Source: Tridacna crocea
Taxonomy: Eukaryota; Mollusca; Bivalvia; Cardiida; Cardiidae
DNA length: 64,000 nucleotides
Assembly (NCBI GenBank): GCA_943736015.1
Contig: OX031069.1
Span: forward strand, 39,590,728-39,654,727
Direction of reading: 5' to 3'
The stretch's first letter is position 1. The number at the start of each line of letters is the position of its first letter. The translations under genes were made by a program, and so were the position numbers. Shown piece by piece: positions 46,438-57,000 of this stretch. The notes under the pieces are model-generated. The model was not told the origin of the DNA. It searched no databases and was given only the letters and a program-made list of their open reading frames with translations.

Positions 46438-46791
46438 AAATACAACACCGCTGCAAAAGAAAATACCTCTTTCTCATAGTTTGAAGCAAGTATTAATCGG
46501 TGCAGATAACAGAGTAGATTAGAGAACCTGTACTGTCTGATCTTAATCTATACTATCCGCAGACCTTTTTGCAGTCGAGGAACTTGTAGTTTGATCTTGA
46601 ATCCACACCATCCGCTGTCTGCTTTTATATTTTGAACAAATGCAGCTTCACTTCCGATGGAACAGCGCTTTAAGAGCTCGAAAATGGATAGTTTGATTAG
46701 CTGTTTGATAGAAAACTCGTTCTTTACCATGGGACACAAGAAACGTTTGTAAAACGGTGTGTATTAAAAAAAAAAAAAGACATACTGTACG

Positions 46792-47330
46792 TTTTATTAT
46801 ACTGCAAAGAAATTTCTAGTGATTTGACTGGATAATATGCCCCAAACATACAGATCATGTAAACTGGCAAAACCAACGTAAAAGCAGTAACCCTTTCTGG
46901 AGCCCCGTGAACATGACTACACTATCAACACAGCATCCAAAATGGCGGCGTTGATAAAGATTAACATCAAGATTATGCGCCAATCTGAACGTTTTAGTAC
47001 GTATTACCAAGGTTTTAGTAACTTCATTTCCCAGTGACGTCAGTTTTCATTGCATTGGGGTACTCAGAAGGAAATTTTACTTTCTTTAGCTTACTCGTTT
47101 TTTTTTTTTTTGTAATAAAAGAACAGGTTAAAAAATTCGCTTAACAAATTTTGGAATGGTAAAACTTTGCAGTATAATAAATTCGTTGTACGGTCAGGTG
47201 GCAGGGGACTTAGAAACTTGTTCACGGCTGTGTCAAATCATATCGCCACCTCGCTTTCGGCTCGGTGCGACATGATTCACCACAGTCATGAACAAGTTTC
47301 CAAGTCCCCTGCCACCTGACCGTACAACTA
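46792..47330. repeat. Element I, copy 1
   Basis: TATTATACTGCAAAGAAATT at the left. At the right end is a foldback, GTACGGTCAGGTGGCAGGGG with its complement, around CGCCACCTCGCTTTCGGC. The opposite-orientation copy is at 59308-59816. Confidence 0.82.
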
Positions 47331-47627
47331 ATGATGTGCCATCTGCTTGCGTTTTGATCAGTCTTATCGTGATCTAACCCGTTCCCAAACTACACATATA
47401 CTGAAAATTATTGTAATCTTTGCGATGAAAGGGTATAACATTTTTTGTCCTTTTATTTTCATAATTCTATTTGTATCAAAATAATTAAAGCTGTCATCCC
47501 GCTTAATATCTCATTTTTAAACCGTATACGGACATCTTGCCTCACAGTGTATGCTCGTGCCAATTGTATACCTAACGATATTTATTGGTTATGAGTTAAC
47601 AAAATTTTAATATAGACTGTACTTTTT

Positions 47628-47700
47628 TTTCAAGTGAAAGATTGAAATATATTTCATCGAGTGAATGCCATCGGTAATATTTTCATAAGTGCTGCAGCCA
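47628..47700. repeat. Family G half-hairpin
   Basis: AAGATTGAAATATATTTCAT and GCCATCGGTAATATTTTCAT. The second arm is replaced by a D copy. Confidence 0.65.
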
Positions 47701-47704
47701 CGTG

Positions 47705-47842
47705 TAGGGAAAATTTTGAAAACATTGTGTGAAAAGGTGAAAATGCTGGTTACCAGCATTTTCTCCTTTTCCCACAATGTTTTCAAAAAGCTTCCTCCTG
47801 AGGGTCGTTTGAAACCGGGATTCTTTGGTAAAGGTTTTAAGT
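47705..47842. repeat. MITE family D, shortened copy
   Basis: GTGTGAAAAGGTGAAAATGC arm, loop TGGTTACCA, complement, then GGTCGTTTGAAACCGGGATT. Left body missing. Confidence 0.78.
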
Positions 47843-47931
47843 GATTCGTGACTATTTTATGCTGCTTTCATCAGTCTCTCTGTCATATCACGACGGCAGG
47901 CGTAGTGTTTTTGTGTAGCCTCTGCACTGTA

Positions 47932-48055
47932 TGTGCGAAAAGGGGCATTCGGACATTTGCGTAAAGTGTCGACTGGGATAAGCCTGCGCAGTCCGCACAG
48001 GCTAATCCGAGACAGCACTTTACGATTTCATTAGATTTCGTGCCACAGTAAACTT
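47932..48055. repeat. MITE family A, truncated copy
   Basis: TGCGAAAAGGGGCATTCGGA, then one hairpin (GATAAGCCTGCGCAGTCCGC). The right half is missing. Confidence 0.75.
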
Positions 48056-48821
48056 ACTTCTATTTCCTGGCAAATATCCATTATACATGGATCCGTGGAA
48101 ATCGATATTTGACCAATCAGGACATCGGGTTTATTCTACCCGATGTCCTACCTTGGTTTCTGCTATTTCGGCTCACAAATAAACGACTATTAACGTTGGA
48201 AGAATGCAATTCTCTTTATTTATGTTGTGTTTTTTACGTTTGAATTTTTAAAAAAACTTACAAATTGTGCTTTGCGAACGTGTACCGATGACGTGAGATC
48301 ACGCAGAGGCTATAGAAAAGTTTAAATTGTGATGATTACTGAAAATTTGAACTTATGCAAAGAGCTAATCAGCGCTGGATAATAGATTAATTTAAAGTAT
48401 TCTGTAATTTTTCCTCTCTGAAAGAGAAAACTGGAAAACAAAGGTAAAACAGACCTATATGAAGTATTAATAAAAAGAAAATACTTTTACTTGAATATTA
48501 ACCTTGTTCAATAACCTATGCACATCCAAAAAGTGGCCGCGTTACTTGTCACCAATGTTTCAATTTGACATTAATTTTAACCCATGGTGCATGAAGAATA
48601 TGCTGAATGTGTACTGGGATCGTATATACGATCTCTGATGTGTAGATATAGATCAGATTGCAAATTACATGATGTTTATTCTTGGATTTAAAGTACCTGC
48701 TGATTACAATAAGCACTTTGAAGTGTAGTTCTTCCTCATTATAGGTGTATATTTCAATTTTAAAAAAAGTCGAACTTCTGATCTGGTGGAACATGGAAAT
48801 TTTTCTCTTGACTTATCTGTT
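48056..48821. other. Intergenic, mostly unassigned
   Basis: A small hairpin, GACATCGGGTTTATTC with its complement, lies at 48120-48150. No gene or other repeat was recognised. Confidence 0.5.
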
Positions 48822-49042
48822 TTAACCGTTTACCACATAACGGGTTTTAACGACCCGTAGAAAGTTTTTAAAAGCATTGCGGAGAAAGGAGAAAATGCTT
48901 GTAACATTCATTTTATCCTTTTCTCACTGTGTTTTGCGCTCTTTCAAAAACAAATTTCAATTTTTGAAGTATTTATTTTATTGTCTGCAAATATTTGAAT
49001 TTGGATTGCTCTAAAAATTTTATCATTTGGTGACGAGTTTAA
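48822..49042. repeat. MITE family D, diverged copy
   Basis: TTAACCGTTTACCACATAAC and TTTGGTGACGAGTTTAA ends. The palindrome is eroded on the right arm. Confidence 0.75.
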
Positions 49043-49966
49043 ATGGATTAGCACATCTGCACATTAGCACAAAGGGTGTGTTGGTAAACTGTTAATTTGA
49101 TAAGAAGTGTGTTTGATTGCAATACAATTTGCCGCTCTAATCAACTTGACCACCCGTTGTCATCAGTATATCATATACTACCGTCAATGATATTAACAAT
49201 TTTCTTAGTTGACATCACACTAAACGCATTTTATAATCCATCAGACAACCCTTTTCCCCTTAACGTGATATTAAAATTTTTCATTAACTTAAACCTCTCT
49301 GTACATTCAGACATTCTATAAACTTTTCAAAAGGTTTCTTTAATTTGATATGATGCTGAGATGACTTTACTAGCCCAACGAAAGCAATAAGTATCGTTAA
49401 TTCTATTATTCTGTGGCAAAACGGAGATTTGTTGATGTTTTATTATATGTTCAAATTTTTGTTTAAACATGTAAATCTGTTACAATGTACGTCGCCCCCG
49501 TAATTCGCCCTTTTAACACATCTCCGTATGTAAATTAGTAAAACATCTTTAAATTTCTTACTGAGAATTTATCATCGATAGAAATATATGATTAAAATAC
49601 TTTTTCCAGAATTTTATTGAGAGAAACAGTCATGAAAGCACGATTTAAGTAGCCTATCTGCTATACTGTATATGTATTGACTACGTTTGTTTGTGAGACC
49701 TTGGCAACAGTAACTAAGGTAGTCGGTTTATCTTTTCGCCACGGATCCATGTATTTCTCTTCGTTCGATTTGAACAGGGGATCGATTAAGAGCGATTCCA
49801 TTGTGAAGGGAGCTAACTGGTACCAGTACCACAGGTATGGAAATGTACTAGAGTTTTCTCCCTTGTAATGGTTGGAATGACTGATCGATGAGTTAGTAAC
49901 AGTAAGTTATTGTCTTATCAGAGTGTTGACCCAAGATAACAAGTGTGTCCATTGATCCTGTACATT
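49043..49966. other. Intergenic, nothing recognised
   Basis: No coding frame above 74 codons with features, no hairpin family and no RNA gene seen. Confidence 0.5.
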
Positions 49967-50187
49967 TTAAACCATAGACTGCTAAGCGCGACTCAATGAC
50001 CATTTGCAGACAGTGTAGATCAAGATCAGACTGCACAGAACGTGCAGTCTGATCTTGGATCTACACGTCCGATAAGGAGATGTTAAGGATACCTTTCCTT
50101 CAAAAATGCCTTTCAAACAGCAATATTTTGGCTTAAACTGTCGGCTTGAAACTTTTGATTTCTTTTATGTAGCTGAATAAGAGTTAA
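49967..50187. repeat. MITE family C, complete copy
   Basis: TTAAACCATAGACTGCTAAG and GTAGCTGAATAAGAGTTAA ends, central hairpin intact except for one lost base. Confidence 0.86.
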
Positions 50188-50199
50188 GTATTATCTTTG

Positions 50200-50428
50200 T
50201 TAACCCTTCACTCCATAGATACTCATTTCTACACAATGCTAGTAGGGGCCTTTGGAAAACATTGTGGCAAAAGGTGAAATTGCTCGCGACGAGCAATTTC
50301 ACCTTTTGTCACAATGTTTTCTATGCTATCAAAAGGTGTCATTTAAACAGAAGAAACGGTTTCATCCTTGCTGTTATTTAGGATCAATTATAGATGCCAT
50401 AGAAATGCCTTATGGAGTAAAGGGTTAA
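50200..50428. repeat. MITE family E, copy 3
   Basis: TTAACCCTTCACTCCATAGA and TATGGAGTAAAGGGTTAA ends. Left arm GTGGCAAAAGG faces CCTTTTGTCAC, a single mismatched pair in the stem. Confidence 0.9.
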
Positions 50429-50614
50429 GAGATAGTGTAAAAGTTAGCTCAGTTCTGATTGGAATGTTTAGGTATTTCGCTTACAAACTCAGACCCGACT
50501 GATATCTTTAGACTTGTTCCTACCCCTTTGGGTATGGCTAGAATGTTTTTATCTTACATGCTTCGCCAAACAAACGGACAGTATGTAGATCAAAGATATA
50601 TAAGTTATTTGTCT

Positions 50615-51475
50615 GGGTTTTTTTTTTACGTTGAAAGACCGAAATTTATTTCATCGTGTGAACATCATCGGTCTAGTGGCGCAGCAACGAGTGAAAATAT
50701 TACCGATGGTATTAAAGAGATAAAATATATTTCGATATTTCACCGAAAAATACAAATAATCTATTTATTTGATGCTTTTAGCCCTTTTAGGGGAAGCTTA
50801 ATCAATATCCAGTACAGTTCTTTTCGGTTATTCCTCCTAGCAACGCATGACAATATCACGTCATGCTCGAGAACTACGTCATATTTCCATCTGGTTGTGA
50901 TTTATCTTGGTTAATTGTGCGCGGGAACAACTATTTCTGCCTTCAATTGAAGAGTAAGAATATAAAAAACGGTGAAAAATATCTTACCTATATTTATAGA
51001 TAACCTACCGGAAAGCATGAAATAATACACATCATTTCGTGCTTTCCAGTAGGATATCGAGAAATAGCAGTGAAAATATTTTTCGATCTTACATTGGTAC
51101 CACCAGTGAAAATACCGATTTTACGTTCTTGTTGCCTAGGTAAATTGCGCATGCCTCACAACCAGATGGGAAATATGACGTCATATACCTTACATTTCTC
51201 GCACTTGACGTAATATTGTAATGCGTTGCTATGCGGGAGGGGTGCACCACGGGGAATCACGGAAAAGAACTGTATTGGATTTTGATATGGGTCCACCTAG
51301 AAAGGGTTTAAAGCATGAAATGAATAGAATATTTTTTTCCCGGTGAAAGATCTAAATTTATTTCATCTCGTGAACACCATAGGTAATATTTTCACTCGTG
51401 ACTGCGCCCCTCGTGAAAATATTACCGATGGTGTCCACTCGATGAAATAAATTTAGATCTTTCACCGAAAAAAAC
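50615..51475. mobile_element. 860-bp palindromic element G
   Basis: Two outer hairpins (50620-50755 and 51331-51475, each AATTTATTTCATC...TCGGTAATATTTTCAC type) flank two inverted body arms (about 50757-51003 and 51025-51320, sharing CAGTACAGTTCTTTTC and its complement, and TCTGGTTGTGA). A small central hairpin (CTACCGGAAAGCATGAAATA) lies at 51004-51060. A half copy is at 62028-62480. Confidence 0.82.
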
Positions 51476-51726
51476 AAATATCCTCTATGTACGTTCTGTA
51501 ATTTTCTAATTTTGAGATATGACGTCCGCAAATGCCCCTATATCCTGACGCGGTGATTGGTTGAACCAAAAAAGCCGGTACCAAGATCATGATATCAACG
51601 CTTGTAAACAGTGGTTTCATAAATGTAAGAGCAAATATGGCAGCAGAGGCCCTCAAATAATCATGCACACTATTTTAACCAATCACAAATTACCATCTAT
51701 TCATTCTTTATTAGTTTCAAAAAGTA

Positions 51727-52700
51727 CGAGGTGCCTTCAATAAATTTCCGGACTTTTTTCGTATGGCTACTTTTTTCATCGGACACATATTAAACTCTAG
51801 TCTCCTTCAACGTACTCTCCTTCGGCTGCAATGCACTCGTTGTACCATTCCACCAACTTCTGGAATGTCACCTGCAAGTCCTCCGGTGTGAACGTGTCAA
51901 CGACCTTCATCACTGCACATTTCATCTCCTCAATTGTCTCGAAACGACTGCCTCTGAGGTTTTTCTTGAGCGTAGGGAACAACCAACAGTCACAGGGAGC
52001 AAAGTCTGGACTATATCGAGGATGAGAAACTGTCTTGATGCCCATCTCGGTCAAATAGTTGGAAACAGGGATGGAGTTGTGGACTGGTGCACTGTCCTGG
52101 TGGAAATGCCACCGATCAGATGTGAAGAGTGCTGGCCTCTTTCGACGGAATCTCTTCCTGAACTCCTTTAAAACCTCAACATGATATTCTTTGTTGACTG
52201 TTTGTAGATCATACCCTTGCTGTCAAAAAAAAAAAGAACATCATAATTTTCTAGGTCTTACCAACTCTGGTGTTCTAACTCCCCTACTCATTCCACACCT
52301 CTCATCGACCCTCACAGACCTCTGCCTTCCCTAAATCTGTTGTGCTACTCAAAATCCGATGATCTGCCCATCCTGGACGGGCTGTAAGCAGTCTAAAGCA
52401 TATCATATGTCTCTTATGGCATTTTTTCCAAGTTTAACACAAAACTTTACTGTGTATCGTTCTTCCAAAGCGTCCTCTCACATGGACTACATTTTCGAAA
52501 AACGTCAGCTTTGACGATCAGCGTTTAGTACGGTGTGTTCAAAGTCCTGCTGCAGCTGTCCCTTTCCTCCCGAAATTATAAATATGGATCTGTCATATCA
52601 TTAGATGTATATTAATAACGTACTACCGGATTTCAAGAGCCAACAATAATTTTAAAAGCCTGTACAAAAAAAAGTCCGGAAATTTGTTGAAGGCACCTTG
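51727..52700 (-). mobile_element. Tc1/mariner-type element with intact TIRs and TA target duplication
   Basis: Inverted ends CGAGGTGCCTTCAATAAATT (left) and CAAGGTGCCTTCAACAAATT (right, reverse complement) extend about 30 bp and are flanked by TA at 51725-51726 and 52701-52702. The 974-bp length is short of a full mariner (about 1.3 kb), so internal sequence has been lost. It lies between the SLC23 and MRH genes. Confidence 0.92.
51797..52540 (-). pseudogene. Decayed mariner transposase
   Basis: On the minus strand the C-terminal part is open from about 52220 to 51797: HQDSAPVHNS, then HPRYSPDFAPCD, giving the D34D spacing of mariner catalytic aspartates, and EWYNECIAAEGEYVEGD at the end. 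Farther upstream a helix-turn-helix remnant RYTVKFCVKLGKNA (about 52475-52440) is followed by stops. The first catalytic Asp region is missing, so the copy cannot be active. Confidence 0.88.
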
Positions 52701-52702
52701 TA

Positions 52703-53871
52703 GGTCAAGAGCCAAGTCTTAATACATGATCCTATATGTATACATGTGTATTGAAATTCATAAAGTCTATTCGCTTTGGTGACAGGTGAGTACATCACGG
52801 ACAAAAAGTAGTTCCAAAGAAACTTTCATAGAATTATTTGGGCCTGAATCAAAAGATGATACAAGTTGCATATTTGTAAATGAAATGGTTTATTTCATGG
52901 AGAAATGTGGGTCAGCAATGTTATAAAGTCGTGGCATATGTTCACAGATCGCTGTCCAAATACGACACCTTTTGCTTCTCTGAAACACGTATAAGACAGG
53001 AAAAACAGTAATGGTTGTATTACAGTAAACACAAGGGCACAGGGGTAGTTACGTGATAAAAAAAAATGTAGCCAACATCATGCAGGAAAAGCATATTAAA
53101 ATATTGGAATCTACATGAACAATTAACAAGTAACCTATCTAATCAGTCGACACTGTCAGATAATTAAGTTTTGTGTATGTATAGTTATACGTACAGTTAT
53201 CTGAGATAGGGCCCAATATGACATCCATGTGACTAGCGAGGGTTGATCAAAATGTACATGAAAGATTATTTGGTTGACGCCAGCAGGCGACTTTTTGTGT
53301 GTTTTTCCACAGACGAATTTCAAAAACACTATGTCAAAAAGAGAAGACCAAATCAAAAAGAGTAACTGTTCCATTAGACACAATTTTCAACATATACCCA
53401 TCAATTAATATCTGGTACATAAATTTAACAATATTTATTTTTACCAGAAATTTAAAAAAATACCAGAAAAGTTAATGACGGCGATGATGCAAATGATGGT
53501 GATGCGTTCAAAAATTTGAATGTCGGCAAATCTAAATATTCGATCTTCTTGAATTATTTCCACTGTACACAGATGTTCCTGTGCATATCAAGCAAACGAC
53601 TTACATAGGTTTTTTTGTTATCACTTATTTGATTTTAAACTGATAACTACGTACAGCTGATACACACTTAAAATTGATCATATAACCGCCTCCTACCTTT
53701 GATTACTGCACACCCCTCTCGTTTGCACTCTGTCTACATCCTAATTTTCAGTCTCTTCATGACAATTGATTTTTATATTTTACACTCTTTGAAAAAAAAA
53801 ACAGTGAAATATTGTGTGAAAATTAGACCAATTATAGAGGTTGAATTTCGTTAAAAAGTTAAGGAAAAAAG
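52703..53871. other. Intergenic region upstream of the MRH gene
   Basis: AT-rich with no clear TATA box or repeat. The promoter and 5' UTR of the MRH gene must lie here or farther upstream. Confidence 0.5.
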
Positions 53872-54035
53872 ATGAAGGAACTTTATGTCCTAGGAATAAT
53901 TATTCTGTGTACTCTGGCCGGAAACACCAATGGCCAAGTCGGAGAATGTACTAAAATGAACCGATGTTCGTGTACATACGATGATGGTGTTATAGTCGAC
54001 CTCAGCAGTGTGGCAAAAACTGACGGAACACCACA
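53872..54035 (+). CDS. MRH receptor exon 1 (signal peptide, start of lumenal domain)
   Basis: ATG at 53872 follows an in-frame-free AT-rich leader. Encodes MKELYVLGIIILCTLAGNTN, then CTKMNRCSC and DLSSVAKTDGTP. Donor GTAAGT. Confidence 0.88.
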
Positions 54036-57000
54036 GTAAGTATTTAGCTTTTTATACTTCCGCAAAACGAATGTTTTCAGGGGTAAACTGATGTAAGCCT
54101 GTCTGTCCGTGTGTCCGTCCGTGTGTCCGTCTGTGTACAAAATACTAGTAATTTTGTGTCGCAAACTCCTCCTACAGTTTTCCTTCAATTATATTGAATC
54201 TTTGCACAAATATTGACCATACATTGTCAAAGAGTTACATGACGCAATTTTCAAGTGTCAACTCTTCCTGGTTGAGGAATTATCTCCCCTTGAACTTGAC
54301 ACTTTTTTTCTGTCAAAGCGCTTGCCGAGCTATTAAGTCACATTCAGTGACAGCTCTAGTTTTGCTTTAAATATGCAAAATTTTAGACATGTACAAACTG
54401 AAAAGAAAAAAAAAACTGAAGATGTCAAATTAGATTTGTCTCATATGAAGGTAGCTAATTTCATTCTTCCCCAACATGTTTTCTACACGGTAGAAACCAA
54501 TGTGGGGTTAGGTAAAAAATGCTGTAAGTTTGACAGAGCGAGTATAGTCATCAATATAACCACCATCCTCAACATCATCATCATCATCATCACCATCATC
54601 AGTAAGTATTATTATCAGATTAATTCTTATCCTGCTGAAAAGTAAAGACTTAAAATTCAATAGTTAAAACACATATACTTTAAAAAAAAAAATCCTTATT
54701 GGACAGTGAATATCCAAGTTCAGACTTCACGTTCTGTGCTGTCTGAGCTTGATCTACACTATCTGCTCACGGCCAGGGAGTCGCGCTTCGCAGCGTCAGA
54801 GTTATAAAATCATTATATACTACTCAAAATTTGCTCGGGATCACCCTATCAGATTTACCCTAGATCTATATGTGACGTGTATTATGTTTAGTTTTACAGT
54901 ATGTTGTATTACCACACTGATCAATTAAATCACCAGAGGAAATGGGCCTTTCAACCTTTACCAAACAAAGTCGAATGTTAAAGACACTAAGAAAAGAAGC
55001 CTTTGAAAAACATTGTTGGAAAAGGAGAAAATGCTGGATACCAGCATTTTCTCCTTTTCCCACAATGTTTTCTACCCCATGACAGACAGTATATTGTACG
55101 TTGCTTTTGGTTTTTAGTCAGCAAATGTTTTTAACTTTGACGAATCTAGAATTTTATTGTGTGGTAAAGAGTTAACACAAAACTGTTATAACATATATAC
55201 CCGTACTGAAATATGTAAGTGAGGGCTATCAAAGTGTGAGTAGTAATATGTACAGGTATTTAGGCTTTATATGTATTTAGGTGGGCGAACGTGTCCAACA
55301 AAGATGACGAACTATTTTCATGGAATCCATGTTTCAACTTTAACTACACTTACAGAAATGATTCAGATTGCGTGGAAGTAGCGGTAAGAGTAGACTCTCT
55401 CACTCTCTTTCTCTCTCTCTCTGTTTCTCTCTCTCTCTCTCTCTCTCTCCATTCGTCTGTGTATCTGTTCCAGTAAAGATAATAGTGCATACCGCTCTAT
55501 ATGACACCAAAAAAATGATAAAAGTGCTTTTTTCAAGAACTTTTCATCTAGACCTCGAAAAAAGTCAGCTTTGTTTCAAGGTCAGCGAAACGGTTAACTC
55601 TTTACTAAAGGACAAAGTCTTCGATATGTCGAAACTGAAGCATTTGCAGATGATAAATTTTACTCAAGAACTGAAACTAGACTTTTGGTTGAGTCTAAAA
55701 CATTGTGGGAAAAGGAGAAAATGCTGGTAACCAGCATTTTCTATTTTTCACACAGTGCTTTAACCCTTTACTCCATAGATACTCATTTCTACGCATTGCT
55801 TGTAGGAGCCTTTGGAAAACATTGTGGCAAAAGGTGAAATTGCTCATGACGAGCAATTTCACCTTTTGCCACAATATTTTCTATGGTATCAAAAGGTGTC
55901 ATATACACATAAGAAACAGCTTCATCTTTGCTGTTATTTAGGGTCAATTAGAGATACCATAGAAATGCCTTATGGGATAAAGGGTTAAAAAGGCGTTTTC
56001 CTTAGGATCATTATAACAAGGGATTGTTTGGTAAAGGGTCAATGTATGTTTGATTGGCAAAGTGAACACACAACACGATAGATCTCGCTTGTCAAATGTT
56101 TGGAGTAGGTCTAACAGTAAACCTTTTCAGAATCATTTATAAAATCTTACATAGATCTTTGTTGTCATGAGGTTTGTGGTCTTATAGCTGTGGCTCCGCA
56201 TGAGTGGCATCTTTGTAAGCCAAGGGTGACGATCCACTACGCTATTCTATCCTTGGCGGATTTCGACATTCCCTCGACATTCCCCCAGACGCATTTTCAT
56301 TGGTTGCAGCTAGCTCTAACTGTACGAATCAAATCACTCGTAGTATTTCATCTTTGAATGAAAATAGAACAAGGTCGCGACCTTTCGGATAGAAACGGAA
56401 GGCAAACATGAATACCTCCGTGGATGTGTGCAGAATCTGTAATGATTTATTACCAAAAATAAAACAGACGAACAATATTTACAGAAAGTGTCAACTGTGT
56501 GACCAGTCAATTATCAGAGGTTTTAGGCTATATATCAGCACCAGACCATGGAATGTTGACGTACGTTTGTGGTCATTGCTTCATGTTGAATGATTGTATT
56601 CGTAAGCGATTTGTAAAACGATATTTCACTGTCTATAAGAAATACGGTGTAAAGGGAGATAATAAGCAGCATTCAATAGGGGGCGTATCGTAAGAATCTC
56701 GAAATCGGGCTCAATCTGCCAAGGTAAGATCCACGTAATGATCGCAACCTTGGCTCGCGAAGATGCATGAGCGGCGGCACTATATTTTTGTTCGCTTTTT
56801 GAAAAATGCCCGTCGAGGTAGCCATATTGTTTACTGTATGGAGTGATTCAGTTTTTATTTTAAATATACGTATAGAAAAAAATTGGAAATGCCTCAAATT
56901 TGCACCAGTCTAAAAATTGTTTTGGTATGGCTGAGAGTTATATATTGTGTTTGTTAGGTATGTATGATCAGAAAAGGTATTCCGAAGGAGCTTATTTATG

